Counted from the stretch's first letter, positions 38,940 through 47,580 are shown. The stretch: 64,000 bases of DNA from Rhizobium sp. C1 (GCF_021026335.1 NZ_JAJNCY010000008.1:62001-126000), one strand, 5' to 3'. Numbers and translations are program-made. Notes: generated by a model not told the origin, from the sequence alone.

Positions 38940-38959
38940 TTACGTGAATGTTACCGTAA
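38940..38959. promoter_or_regulatory. iac operator copy 1 (TTACG palindrome)
   Basis: A 20-bp imperfect palindrome, TTACG-N2-AA-N2-TT-N2-CGTAA, 14 of 20 positions symmetric. It lies 33 bases upstream of iacH, where a repressor would block transcription. The 395-base iacH-iacI gap otherwise has an AT-rich stretch near 38990-39020 that probably holds promoters. Confidence 0.65.
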
Positions 38960-39198
38960 ATCTGAGGACTGTCAATTGGCGATTTTGAGAAATGTGAAAA
39001 ATAATCTTTTATATCAATAACTTGAAACGCCAAAAGCGGCGCCGCCGCTGGGACGGGCCGTTTCGAACAGGTCTCGATCATGCTCAATTTTCGGCCCCAC
39101 CACTTCAGCAAGGGTAGAGCGCAGCGACATCTATAGCACGAGTCCCGGCCGATCATTCTTGCAGAATCCGGGAAAGTGTTTTCTCCCATGACCGCAAA

Positions 39199-39218
39199 TT
39201 ACGTGAATATTACCGCTT
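39199..39218. promoter_or_regulatory. iac operator copy 2
   Basis: TTACGTGAATATTACCG followed by CTT. It matches copy 1 in all but one of the first 17 bases, then diverges. It lies 83 bases before iacI and 259 bases from copy 1, a spacing that would allow looping or independent control of the two divergent units. Confidence 0.62.
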
Positions 39219-39301
39219 GACGCTTGTCAGGTCGAGACTAGGATTTCTGGGGAAGGCGCGCCCGCTGACGGGCTTGAAGCGCCCGCGAACGGGATACCAT
39301 C

Positions 39302-39868
39302 ATGACCAATCAGACAGACATCGCGGCGCTGGTGCGTCGTATCGAGACTTTGGAAGCAGAAGCCGACATCCGCCGCATCCAGGCGCGCTACATGTTCCTC
39401 TGCGATACGCCCAACCCGGAATTCGGCGTGGCCGACGATGCCGAGCGGATCGAACTGATCATGCAGCTCTATACGGAAGACGCGGTCTGGGAAGGCGTCG
39501 GCGAATATTACGATAACCAGTTCGGCCGCGCCGTGGGTGCCGCCGCCATCCGCAAGCACTTCCAGGGTTTCTGGGGCGGGAAGACCGATCCGGCGCTGAT
39601 CCTCAACTGTCATTACCTGACATCGGAACAGATCCACGTCCATGCGAACGGCACGACGGCTGACGGCCAGTGGGTCCACATGCAGCCCTGGCTCTTCTCC
39701 GACGGCAAGGCGCTCCTTCGTTCCTCTCGCCTCAACAACACGTTCCGCAAGGAGCCGGACGGCGTGTGGAAGATCACCCGCACCCGCACCGAAAACGTCT
39801 TTGTCGCTCCGCTTCCCGCCACCTGGGCCTCGGATTATCCGTCGAAGTCGGTGCTGATGAAGCCTTGA
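39302..39868 (+). CDS. iacI: SnoaL/NTF2-like protein, IacI
   Basis: A 188-residue NTF2-fold protein: an N-terminal helix IETLEAEADIRRIQARYMFLCD, a strand DAVWEGVGEYYDNQFG near 65, and FRKEPDGVWKITRTR near 150. The family includes SnoaL-like cyclases, isomerases and oxygenase small subunits. Known iac clusters contain a SnoaL-like iacI, so I use that name. Divergent from iacH across the two operators. Confidence 0.83.
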   Translation: MTNQTDIAALVRRIETLEAEADIRRIQARYMFLCDTPNPEFGVADDAERIELIMQLYTEDAVWEGVGEYYDNQFGRAVGAAAIRKHFQGFWGGKTDPALILNCHYLTSEQIHVHANGTTADGQWVHMQPWLFSDGKALLRSSRLNNTFRKEPDGVWKITRTRTENVFVAPLPATWASDYPSKSVLMKP

Positions 39869-39892
39869 AGGCTCAGCTTAGCGCCCAATTCT

Positions 39893-40007
39893 CCGTCATA
39901 CCGGCCTTGAACCGGTATCCAGCCACGGCGCGTATGCGCCGTGAAAAGAGTCTCTCGCGATCACGGACGTGATCGCACTGGATGCCGGCTCAAGTCCGGC
40001 ATGACGG
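39893..40007. repeat. Modular palindromic intergenic repeat
   Basis: Outer arms CCGTCAT and ATGACGG enclose four further hairpins: CCGGCCTTGAACCGG, CACGGCGC-GTAT-GCGCCGTG, GCGATCAC-GGAC-GTGATCGC and GCCGGCTCAAGTCCGGC. The two inner stems are perfect 8-bp stems with 4-base loops. The pattern resembles mosaic (RIME-like) repeats of Rhizobiaceae. It follows iacI and precedes a terminator; no coding sequence is present. Confidence 0.6.
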
Positions 40008-40019
40008 AATAAAGGAAAA

Positions 40020-40039
40020 GGGCCGGTTTTGACCGGCCC
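40020..40039 (-). terminator. Intrinsic terminator, mainly for the aldehyde dehydrogenase
   Basis: An 8-bp GC-rich stem, GGGCCGGT with ACCGGCCC, loop TTTG. Read on the minus strand it is followed by CTTTTCCTTTATT, so it terminates the gene at 40066-41574; on the plus strand, TTCGTGTTT follows, so it may also stop iacI transcription. Confidence 0.75.
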
Positions 40040-40065
40040 TTCGTGTTTCGAGAGATTGCAGTCCA

Positions 40066-41574
40066 TCACCGATAGGCGATGCAGACCGATTTCGTCTCCA
40101 GATAATTCTCCAGCGCGCGGCTGCCGTGTTCGCGGCCGATGCCGGATTGTTTGAAGCCGCCGAAGGGCATGTTCTGGTCGGGGATGTTGTGGCTGTTGAC
40201 CCAGACCGTGCCAGCCTGGATTCTCGGCACATAGCGCATGACCTTGTTGAGATCGTTGGTCCAGATGGATGCGCCGAGGCCGTAGCGGGTGTCGTTGGCC
40301 TTGGCGATCGCCTCGTCCGCGTCCTCGAAGGGCGTGATCGTGACGACCGGGCCGAAGACCTCGTCCTGCATGAGGGACATGTCCTGGCGGACATCGGTGA
40401 AGAGTTCCGGTGCGACGAAGAAGCCCTTGTCCGGTGCGCTGCCGTTGATGACCGGTGTCGCGCCCTGCTCGATGCCACGGGCGATGCAGGCTTTCACGTG
40501 CTTCTGATGTTTGGCGGAAACCAGCGGATTGATCTGGTTCATCGGATTGAGGCCCGAGCCGATCGCAAGGCTGCGCGACACATTGGCGATCACCTCCAGC
40601 GCCTTCTCATAGATGCCCTTCTGGGCATAGATGCGGGTGGCGGCGCAGCAGGTCTGCCCGGTGTTGAAGAAGACGCCGATGCCGGCGGCGGCACCGAGAA
40701 GATCGAGATCCATGTCGTCGAACATGACCATCGGGGCCTTGCCGCCGAGTTCGAGCGTGACGCGCTTCATGTCCTTCATGGCCTGAACGCCGATCAGCTT
40801 GCCGGTCTCGGTCGAGCCTGTGAAGGTGATCTTGGCGACGCCCGGATGGGCGACGAGTGCTGCGCCCGCCGTCTCGCCCATGCCGGTGACGACGTTCACG
40901 ACGCCCTCCGGGAAACCGGCTTCGCGGCAGAGTTCAACCAGCCGGATCGATGTGAGCGGCGTTTCCTCGGCCGGCTTCAGCACGACGGTGCAGCCGGCGG
41001 CCAGCGCCGGCGCGATCTTCCAGGAGGCCATGTTGAGCGGAAAATTCCACGGCGTGATCGCGGCCACGACGCCGACCGGTTCCTTGCGCGTCTGCGCCTG
41101 ATAGCGCATGCCGGGCGGAATGGCGATCGAGACATCAAGTGTCGAGCCCTCGATCTTGGTGGCGGCACCCGCCATGTAGCGGAAATATTCGGCCGAGGAC
41201 TGTACCTCGATCAGGCGCGAAAGCATGATCGACTTGCCCTGGTTCAGCGTTTCGAGTTGCGCCAGTTCCTCGCCATTGGCCTCGATCAGATCGGCAAGCT
41301 TCAGCATCAGCGCCTGTCGCTGAACCGGCAGCATCGTTGACCACGGCCCCTCGAAAGCTGCTGCGGCTGCCTTCACCGCGCGATCGACATCAGCCGCGTC
41401 GCAGGCCGGAACATGGGCGAGGACATCGCCTGTTGCGGGGTTGTTCACGGGGTAGGTAGCCCCGGATTGGGCCCCGGAAGACTGGCCGCCAATCAAGACA
41501 TTTGGCGATTTCAGGAAGGTGTCGACGGCGGCGGACACCGTTTCGACGGCGCTGTCAGGTCGGGCGATATGCAT
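40066..41574 (-). CDS. Aldehyde dehydrogenase (phenylacetaldehyde/indole-acetaldehyde type)
   Basis: A 502-residue ALDH of the phenylacetaldehyde dehydrogenase (FeaB-like) kind: AITPWNFPLNM near residue 170, FTGSTETGKLIG near 246, LELGGKAPMVMFDD near 268, and the nucleophile in TGQTCCAATR near 305. The TxxQxC-CA motif separates it from the other ALDHs in the window. It is divergent from a LysR gene, and a copy of the 20-bp operator lies between them. Next to the iac genes it is the natural candidate to make indole-3-acetate from indole-3-acetaldehyde. Confidence 0.88.
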   Translation of the reverse strand: MHIARPDSAVETVSAAVDTFLKSPNVLIGGQSSGAQSGATYPVNNPATGDVLAHVPACDAADVDRAVKAAAAAFEGPWSTMLPVQRQALMLKLADLIEANGEELAQLETLNQGKSIMLSRLIEVQSSAEYFRYMAGAATKIEGSTLDVSIAIPPGMRYQAQTRKEPVGVVAAITPWNFPLNMASWKIAPALAAGCTVVLKPAEETPLTSIRLVELCREAGFPEGVVNVVTGMGETAGAALVAHPGVAKITFTGSTETGKLIGVQAMKDMKRVTLELGGKAPMVMFDDMDLDLLGAAAGIGVFFNTGQTCCAATRIYAQKGIYEKALEVIANVSRSLAIGSGLNPMNQINPLVSAKHQKHVKACIARGIEQGATPVINGSAPDKGFFVAPELFTDVRQDMSLMQDEVFGPVVTITPFEDADEAIAKANDTRYGLGASIWTNDLNKVMRYVPRIQAGTVWVNSHNIPDQNMPFGGFKQSGIGREHGSRALENYLETKSVCIAYR

Positions 41575-41766
41575 GGTAATCCCTCTGTAGGTTATTGTTT
41601 TAATGATATTTTCTCGTGTATCTGGGAAGCCGTGAGCCCTCCCGATGCTCGCACGCAGCCTGTCACTCTCTTGAAGCGTGATAAATCATGTAAGCTGGAA
41701 AACTCTCTTGCGCGGTTCGCAAAAATTTGGAGAGCGGAGGCAAACGGCTCTTGCGCTTCATCAATA

Positions 41767-41786
41767 TTAGATGAATATTACCGTAA
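41767..41786. promoter_or_regulatory. iac-type operator copy 3
   Basis: TTAGATGAATATTACCGTAA: right half identical to copy 1 apart from one base, left half changed at two positions. It sits 25 bases upstream of the LysR gene and 192 bases upstream of the divergent aldehyde dehydrogenase, so it would control mainly the LysR promoter. Confidence 0.6.
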
Positions 41787-41810
41787 ATAAAAAGGGGAGC
41801 TCGTAATGCC

Positions 41811-42755
41811 ATGGATCGTTTTACCGAACTGGAAGTGTTTACCCGTATCGCAGACGAGGCGAGCCTGACGCGCGCGGCCGATCTTCTCGGCCTGTCCGTA
41901 TCCGGCGTCAGCCGCTGTCTGGCCAGCCTTGAAAACCGCCTCGGCGTGCGCCTCGTCCAGCGCACGACACGGCAATTGTCGCTGACGCTCGAGGGCGAGC
42001 GCTTTGCAGGAAAGGCCCGCGAAATCCTCGGCACTCTCAACGCGGCGGAAGAGAGCGTCAGCGCGGTCAAGGCCGAACCGCTCGGCATGCTGCGGGTGGG
42101 TGCGTCGCTGGCCTTCTCGCTGCTGCATCTTTTGCCGGTGATCCGGCAATTCAAGATTGATCATCCGGCCGTGCAGGTCGATCTGCAGATTTCCAACCGC
42201 TATTGCGACCTCGTCGAAAGCGGCCTCGATCTCGCCATCCGCACCCGCCGCGTTGAGGCGGACAGTTCGGTGACCATGCGCAAGCTGGCCGAAGTGCCGC
42301 GCATCCTGACCGTTTCGCCCTCTTATCTCGCGGCGCGAGGCGCGCCGGCGGTTCCGGAAGATCTGGAGCGTCATGCGCTGCTGCTCTACACCCTTTCCGA
42401 CGATTGGGATCATCTCACCTTTCACCGTCAGGGTTTGGTCAAGCGTCTGCCGGTCTACGGAGAGATGACCTGCAACGACGGCATGGCTCTTAAACGGGCA
42501 GCGCTTGATGGCATGGGCATTCTCGTCCAGCCGGCCTATGTCGTGCGCGACGACATCGAGGCCGGGCGTCTGGTGCAGGTTCTTCCCGATTGGCGGCTGC
42601 AGCCGCTGACGATGAACGTCGCTTTCCCGACGCGTACGCATCTTCCGGCCCGCACCCGGCTTTTCATCGATGCCCTGGTGCGCTACGTCCGCGACAATGA
42701 TCTCGAACGGGCCTGGGGCGCCGAAGCGGATGTTCCGGCTCGCTTCTCCGCCTGA
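41811..42755 (+). CDS. LysR-family transcriptional regulator
   Basis: A 314-residue LTTR. The N-terminal helix-turn-helix is ELEVFTRIADEASLTRAADLLGLSVSGVSRCLASLE near residues 5-40; the effector domain contains MLRVGASLAFSLLHLLPV near 95. The C-terminal part carries the FXSXXXXXHXP-like end typical of the CrgA/aaeR branch. No specific effector can be named. Divergent from the ALDH gene and downstream of an operator copy. Confidence 0.88.
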   Translation: MDRFTELEVFTRIADEASLTRAADLLGLSVSGVSRCLASLENRLGVRLVQRTTRQLSLTLEGERFAGKAREILGTLNAAEESVSAVKAEPLGMLRVGASLAFSLLHLLPVIRQFKIDHPAVQVDLQISNRYCDLVESGLDLAIRTRRVEADSSVTMRKLAEVPRILTVSPSYLAARGAPAVPEDLERHALLLYTLSDDWDHLTFHRQGLVKRLPVYGEMTCNDGMALKRAALDGMGILVQPAYVVRDDIEAGRLVQVLPDWRLQPLTMNVAFPTRTHLPARTRLFIDALVRYVRDNDLERAWGAEADVPARFSA

Positions 42756-42802
42756 ACGTTTCCCATACCTTCATTGACACTTCACAGACAAAGGTCTCTC
42801 TC

Positions 42803-43186
42803 ATGTCCGCTACCACTGCTTATGTCGAACACACGGCCTTCTTCGTCCGGGACATCGTACCGATGATCGATTTTTTCGCTGAGGTGCTGGGCATGGGCGT
42901 GACCAAGCGGGACGGGACCCAGGAGGCCCCAACGCAGGTCTGGCTGCAGGGTGGTATTCAGTTGATTGCCGATCCGAATTTTACTGGACCTGAGGGCCGC
43001 TTCGGTCATCTCGGCATTGTCTGCAAGGACGTGCCGGCCGCTATCGAGGCTTCCCGAGCCCGCGGTGCAGTCTCCACTGCAAAGGGCGACAATTGGCTTC
43101 TTCTGGAAAATGGCATCCTGCTGGAATTCCTGCCGGAGAAGGGCAACGCAGTGGCGGTGATCCGTAGCCTTGATCCCAGAATCTGA
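42803..43186 (+). CDS. VOC-family (glyoxalase-fold) protein
   Basis: A 127-residue vicinal-oxygen-chelate protein. It has the first-repeat pattern VEHTAFFVRDIVPMIDFFAEVLGM and the second FGHLGIVCKDV, each with a metal-binding-type His; the paired Glu is in LLEFLPE. Too generic to assign a reaction: dioxygenase, epimerase or isomerase are all possible. It follows the LysR gene by 47 bases and runs convergent with the AraC gene. Confidence 0.78.
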   Translation: MSATTAYVEHTAFFVRDIVPMIDFFAEVLGMGVTKRDGTQEAPTQVWLQGGIQLIADPNFTGPEGRFGHLGIVCKDVPAAIEASRARGAVSTAKGDNWLLLENGILLEFLPEKGNAVAVIRSLDPRI

Positions 43187-43189
43187 GGC

Positions 43190-44215
43190 CTATTTTCCTG
43201 TCCGTGATGGTGCGTGCCCGGTCCAGGTCTTGAAGGCCCGGCCGAACACGGCGCTGTCGGCATAGCCCAGCGTCTCGGCGATTTCCGAAATTGAGCTCTT
43301 TTTGCCCGCGGCAAGCAGGTTCGCGGCAAGCTGTTGCCGGTGGGTCTGCATGAGACTGCGCACGCTCGTGCCTTCGCGCTCGAGCTGGCGTTGCAGCGTG
43401 CGTGCGTTCATGCCCAATTCCTCCGCAAGGAAGCCGATCGTCACCGGCCTGCGGCCGACATAGTGCTCAATCAGCGCCGTCACCTTTGAGGCCATGCTCT
43501 GGCCCACTTCCGTTTCCTCGATCAGGTCGGCGATATGGCGTTCGAGGATCGCCGCCAGTTCCTTGTTATCGCTGCGATAGACGCGCGTGATCTCTTGTGT
43601 GCGCATGATCATGCGGTTGCTCGACTGGCGGAAGAGAACCGGCGCGCGGAAGATCCGGCGCAGGACATCCGGATCCGCCGGCGCGTCATGCTCGAAATGC
43701 ACCTCGTCCGGTTTCCAGGTTGAGGAGAAGTTCGAGCGCACCAGCTGGCAGCTGGCCGCAAGCGAATATTCGGCATCCTGCCGCCGTGGCCAGATCGACT
43801 GGTCTGCGATGCGGTAGGTCCAGACGAAGCTGTCACCGTCCTCGACGAACTGCGAACTGGTGGAGTTCTGCAGCGAATTGACGAACTTGGATATCCGCTC
43901 GAATGCATCCTTGATCGTGGGAGATAGCGAAAACAGCATGCCGAGCGGGCCGATGTCGGCCGGCTTGAAGACCGAGCCAAGCTTCGCGCCAAAGAAGGGG
44001 TCTTCGAGAGCTTCCGCCGCATCTTCGAAAAAGGCGATGAACCTTTGCAGCGGGATCACTGCGTAAGGATCTTCCAGCAGGGATTGCGGGAGCCGGTGGC
44101 GGGCGAGAAGCACGCGCGCCTTTTCCTGCCGCCTGTCGAACTGATGGATCAGCGGCGTGATCGCGGCCACGCGGATGAAGGCGACATTCCCGGTCCGGCG
44201 ATGCACTTCCTTCAT
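43190..44215 (-). CDS. AraC-family regulator (OruR/Arabinose-binding N-domain type)
   Basis: A 341-residue regulator. The N-terminal 190 residues match the PF12625-type sensor of OruR-like regulators (YAVIPLQRFIAFFEDAAE near 50, DIGPLGMLFSLSPTIKDA near 85). The C-terminal HTH pair contains IGFLAEELGMNARTLQRQL and ISEIAETLGYADSAVFGRAFK. Start at 44215 has GGAG upstream; a longer frame to 44302 is unlikely. Divergent from the permease at 44356; probably its activator with the amine-oxidation genes. Confidence 0.85.
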   Translation of the reverse strand: MKEVHRRTGNVAFIRVAAITPLIHQFDRRQEKARVLLARHRLPQSLLEDPYAVIPLQRFIAFFEDAAEALEDPFFGAKLGSVFKPADIGPLGMLFSLSPTIKDAFERISKFVNSLQNSTSSQFVEDGDSFVWTYRIADQSIWPRRQDAEYSLAASCQLVRSNFSSTWKPDEVHFEHDAPADPDVLRRIFRAPVLFRQSSNRMIMRTQEITRVYRSDNKELAAILERHIADLIEETEVGQSMASKVTALIEHYVGRRPVTIGFLAEELGMNARTLQRQLEREGTSVRSLMQTHRQQLAANLLAAGKKSSISEIAETLGYADSAVFGRAFKTWTGHAPSRTGK

Positions 44216-44241
44216 GCCACGACTCCGCGACAGTGTGAAAA

Positions 44242-44261
44242 TTGCGTGAATGGTGACGTAA
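44242..44261. promoter_or_regulatory. iac-type operator copy 4
   Basis: TTGCGTGAATGGTGACGTAA, a 20-bp imperfect palindrome matching the TTACG-N-GAAT-N-CGTAA pattern of copies 1-3. It lies 27 bases before the AraC start and 94 bases before the permease start, in the gap between them. Confidence 0.55.
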
Positions 44262-44284
44262 ATTATCAAATTTGCGGCATGGAT

Positions 44285-44296
44285 TGCAATATTGCA
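44285..44296. promoter_or_regulatory. Perfect 12-bp palindrome TGCAATATTGCA
   Basis: It lies between the AraC gene and the permease, 59 bases before the permease start. It is flanked by a wider TTTGCG/CGCAAA arm pair. Could be a second regulator site; there is no independent support. Confidence 0.3.
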
Positions 44297-44355
44297 GCGC
44301 AAAAATCTTCCCTAGATTTCGCAAATAACAATTAATCACATAAAAGGGGTTCAAC

Positions 44356-45801
44356 ATGAAAACTGGTGAGAGTCTCACTGCGCCCAGTGGAAAGCTGGCC
44401 GGCAATTCTGTCGGCATTGCGCACATCGTCTTCTTCGTCGTAGCGGCTGCCGCGCCGCTCACGGCCGTTGTCGGCGCCACGCCGCCGGCATTCGCCTTCG
44501 GAAACGGGGCCGGCGTTCCCGGCGCCTTCGTTCTCGCGGGCCTTCTCTATCTGATCTTTTCCGTCGGCTTCACGGCCATGAGCCGTCACATCAGCGGTGC
44601 CGGCGCGTTCTATACCTATATCGCCAACGGCATCGGCAAGCCGGCCGGCGTGGCCGGCGCCTTCATCGCGCTCCTGACCTACAGTGCTGTGCAGATCGCT
44701 GTCTACGGTCTCATCGGCGTCTTCACCAATGGCGCCTTCGCGGCCCTTGGGCTCGATCTGCCCTGGTGGGTCTGGTCCTTCGTTGTCCTCGTCATCACGC
44801 ATCTCGCCGGACAGCGCAACATCGCCTTTTCGGGTGCGATCCTTGGCGTATGCATGTTCGCCGAAATGCTGATCCTGTTGCTGCTCGACATCGGCATCAT
44901 CCTGCATGGCGGGGGTCCGGAAGGCATGAGCGCATCCGCCTTCATGCCGTCGACCGTGTTCACGCCGGGCTTGGGTGTCTCGCTCGTCTTCGTCGTCGGC
45001 TCCTTCATCGGCTTCGAGGCAACCGCCATTTTCGGCGAGGAAGCTCATCGTCCGGAAATCACAATTCCGCGCGCCACCTATCTCTCGGTTCTGCTGATCG
45101 CAGTCTTCTATGCCTTCTCGACCTGGGCGATCGTGCAGTACTATGGCCCGTCCAAGATCCAGGCGACGGCGAATGGCGCGCTCAACACGCTCTATTTCGA
45201 TGCCGCCGCGACCGTCATTGGTCCCTGGGCCGCGCATGCGATGAACATCCTGCTGATCACCAGCCTGTTTGCCTGCATCCTGTCCTTCCACAACACGCTG
45301 AACCGCTATTTCTTCGCGCTCGGCCGGGAAGGGCTGGCTTTCAAGGTCCTGGGCAAGGTGCATGAAGTGCATGGCTCGCCGCATGTCGCCGGCATGCTGC
45401 AGTCGGGTATCGCCGCCTTCTTCCTGGCCGCCTTCGCCATCACCGGACAGGACCCGTTCGCGGTCGTCTTCTCCTACATGTCGGCGCTTGCGGTGCTGGG
45501 CATCCTGTCGGTGCAGGCGCTGGTCTCTATCGCCATCGTCATGTTCTTCCGCAAGGACAACAAGGGCTACGGCCCGTGGCGGACCACGATCGCGCCGATC
45601 TTGGCGCTCATTGGCCTTGCCGGTGCAATCGTCCTCGTCATTTCCAATCTCGGCCTGCTGGCGGGTGCATCGAACATCGTGGTCGACTCCTTCCCCGTCC
45701 TCGTGGTCCTGATCGGCCTGATCGGCGCGGCCTTCGCCCTTTCGATCAAGAAGGCGAGCCCCGAGCGCTATGCCGCTCTCGGCCGGGTCTTCGCCGACTG
45801 A
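44356..45801 (+). CDS. APC-family amino acid/amine permease
   Basis: A 481-residue inner-membrane protein with about 12 to 13 helices. Family features are the unwound helix-1 motif GNSVGIAHIVFFVVAAAAPLTA near the start and GAGAFYTYIANGIGKPAG near residue 80, followed by FIGFEATAIFGEEAHRP near 220. The substrate is unknown; an aromatic amine or amino acid fits the deamination genes next to it. AAGGGG lies eight bases before the ATG. Confidence 0.9.
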   Translation: MKTGESLTAPSGKLAGNSVGIAHIVFFVVAAAAPLTAVVGATPPAFAFGNGAGVPGAFVLAGLLYLIFSVGFTAMSRHISGAGAFYTYIANGIGKPAGVAGAFIALLTYSAVQIAVYGLIGVFTNGAFAALGLDLPWWVWSFVVLVITHLAGQRNIAFSGAILGVCMFAEMLILLLLDIGIILHGGGPEGMSASAFMPSTVFTPGLGVSLVFVVGSFIGFEATAIFGEEAHRPEITIPRATYLSVLLIAVFYAFSTWAIVQYYGPSKIQATANGALNTLYFDAAATVIGPWAAHAMNILLITSLFACILSFHNTLNRYFFALGREGLAFKVLGKVHEVHGSPHVAGMLQSGIAAFFLAAFAITGQDPFAVVFSYMSALAVLGILSVQALVSIAIVMFFRKDNKGYGPWRTTIAPILALIGLAGAIVLVISNLGLLAGASNIVVDSFPVLVVLIGLIGAAFALSIKKASPERYAALGRVFAD

Positions 45802-45811
45802 GAACAATATC

Positions 45812-45834
45812 GGGCATGGCGCATAGCCATGCCC
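45812..45834 (+). terminator. Hairpin terminator after the permease
   Basis: A 9-bp perfect stem, GGGCATGGC with GCCATGCCC, loop GCATA, followed by TTCACC. It sits 11 bases after the permease stop and separates it from the OCD-like gene. Confidence 0.65.
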
Positions 45835-45933
45835 TTCACCCCCTGGAAACAAGCCTTCACACGCCAACCCGCCCGCAGCCGCAGTTGCTGAGAGGCAGGC
45901 CAGCGAAGCCTTACCCGAACGAGAGTAAAATCC

Positions 45934-47073
45934 ATGACCGAGAATACCAAGATCGACTTCATCTATCTCTCCGAGCAGGACATGATCCGCGCCGGCGTCA
46001 CCGAAATGCCGGCCTGCGTCGATGCCATGGAAGAAATGTTCGGCCTGCTCTATCACGGCGACTACCGAATGGCCGGTCCCAACAGCGACAGCCATGGCGC
46101 CGCCATCAGCTTCCCGGAAAACTCGCCCTTTCCGGACATGCCGAAGCCGACGGCCGACCGCCGCTTCATGGCCATGCCCGCCTATCTCGGCGGCCGTTTC
46201 CGCACCGCCGGCATGAAATGGTATGGCTCCAACATCGAGAACCGCGAAAAGGGCCTGCCGCGCTCGATCCTCATGTTCTGCCTGAACGATGCCGATACCG
46301 GCGCGCCGCTCGCCTTCATGTCGGCGAACCTGCTTTCGGCCTATCGCACCGGTGCGATCCCGGGTGTCGGCGCCCGCCATCTGGCGCGCAAGGATTCCCG
46401 CGTGGTCGGCATTCTTGGCCCGGGTGTGATGGCGAAGACGACGCTTGCCGCCTTCATCGCCGCCTGCCCGAATATCGATACGGTCAAGGTCAAGGGCCGC
46501 GGCCAGAAGAGCCTCGACAGCTTCCTGTCCTGGCTGAAGGAAACCTATCCGCAGGTCACCAAGGTCGAACTGGTCGACACGATCGAGGACGTGGTCCGCA
46601 ATTCCGATCTCGTCACCTATTGCAATTCCGGTGCGGTCGGCGATCCGTCCACCTATCCGATGGTCAAGCGCGAATGGGTCAGCCCCGGCACGTTCCTCGC
46701 CATGCCGGCACTCTGCAACATCGATGAGGGCATGGAGAGCCCGGATGTCCGCAAGGTCGTCGACAATACCGGCCTCTACGACGCCTGGTTCCACGAACTG
46801 CCGAAGCCAGCGCATGTGCATGTTCCGATCATCGGCGTCAAATTCCTCGACATGATCGCCGAAGGCCGGATGAGCCGCGACCAGCTCGAGGACATCGGCA
46901 AGATCGTCGCCGGCGATGCGCCCGGCCGCAAGAACGACGACGAGATCATCATCATGTCGGTCGGCGGCATGCCGGTGGAAGACGTGGCCTGGGGCACGAT
47001 CGTCTACCGCAACGCGATCGAACGCGGCATCGGTGTCAAGCTCAACCTCTGGGACGTTCCCGTTCTGCGCTGA
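45934..47073 (+). CDS. Ornithine cyclodeaminase/mu-crystallin-like protein (tyramine oxidase subunit B-like)
   Basis: A 379-residue NAD(P)-binding protein of the OCD/mu-crystallin fold: RFMAMPAYLGGRFRTAGMKW near residue 68, LSAYRTGAIPGVGARHLAR near 133, the nucleotide loop GILGPGVMAKT near 158 and ENSD-type metal or substrate residues in NSGAVGD near 230. The family catalyses imine or ketimine reduction or cyclodeamination. I recall the long (about 380 residue) form being annotated as a tyramine oxidase subunit. It is followed by RidA and an FAD oxidoreductase, consistent with amine deamination. Confidence 0.78.
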   Translation: MTENTKIDFIYLSEQDMIRAGVTEMPACVDAMEEMFGLLYHGDYRMAGPNSDSHGAAISFPENSPFPDMPKPTADRRFMAMPAYLGGRFRTAGMKWYGSNIENREKGLPRSILMFCLNDADTGAPLAFMSANLLSAYRTGAIPGVGARHLARKDSRVVGILGPGVMAKTTLAAFIAACPNIDTVKVKGRGQKSLDSFLSWLKETYPQVTKVELVDTIEDVVRNSDLVTYCNSGAVGDPSTYPMVKREWVSPGTFLAMPALCNIDEGMESPDVRKVVDNTGLYDAWFHELPKPAHVHVPIIGVKFLDMIAEGRMSRDQLEDIGKIVAGDAPGRKNDDEIIIMSVGGMPVEDVAWGTIVYRNAIERGIGVKLNLWDVPVLR

Positions 47074-47156
47074 TTTCCCCTGCGCCAACTTGGTCGAGCC
47101 GCGAACCCTGTCGCGCCCGGCCCCTCTCTTTTCCATCTCAGCAGCAAGGAGCGATC

Positions 47157-47579
47157 ATGACCAAGGTCGTGAAGATCAAGACCGGTTCGAAATTCGAGGA
47201 CCATGGCAGCTATTCCCGCCTCGTTGCGGTCGACAACTGGATTTTCGTGTCGAACACCGCCGGCCGCAATCCGGAGACGAAGGAGATTCCCGAAGATGTC
47301 GGTGCGCAGACGCATCAGGTCTTCGCCAATATCGAACGGGCGCTGGCAGCCGTGGGTGCGAGCCTTGCCGATGTCGTCATGTCCCGCGTCTTTATCCAGG
47401 AGCCGAAGGATACCGAAACGGTGATGACCATTGTCGGCGAGAAGTTCCGCGGCACCGATCCGGCCTCGACCGTGACCTGCCCGCCGCTCGGCTCGACCGT
47501 CTACAAGGTCGAGATCGAAGTGACGGCCTATCGCGGCGCCTCCAGCGCCGAGATCGAAAAGCGCACCATTTCCCTCTGA
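47157..47579 (+). CDS. RidA-family imine/enamine deaminase
   Basis: A 140-residue RidA/YjgF protein. The substrate pocket Arg is in VMSRVFIQEP near residue 80, VFVSNTAGRNPETKEIPEDVGAQT near 23-46 carries the conserved first loop, and LIEVEVTA-type KVEIEVTAY near 120 the end. RidA proteins hydrolyse the imine formed by flavin amine oxidases to ketone or aldehyde plus ammonia. GGAGCGATC precedes the ATG. Confidence 0.9.
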   Translation: MTKVVKIKTGSKFEDHGSYSRLVAVDNWIFVSNTAGRNPETKEIPEDVGAQTHQVFANIERALAAVGASLADVVMSRVFIQEPKDTETVMTIVGEKFRGTDPASTVTCPPLGSTVYKVEIEVTAYRGASSAEIEKRTISL

Positions 47580-47580
47580 C

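Noticed and set aside
39893-40039. A possible CRISPR-like repeat cluster
   Set aside because: The units are different palindromes without equal repeats and spacers.
44285-44296. The palindrome TGCAATATTGCA as a strong operator
   Set aside because: Only one copy and no repeat elsewhere in promoters of the window; listed only with low confidence.
44332-47136. A long open frame on the minus strand (934 codons) opposite the permease and OCD-like genes
   Set aside because: It is antisense to clear, motif-bearing genes, and its content is repetitive Arg/Asp/Gly/His as expected from high-GC codon bias.
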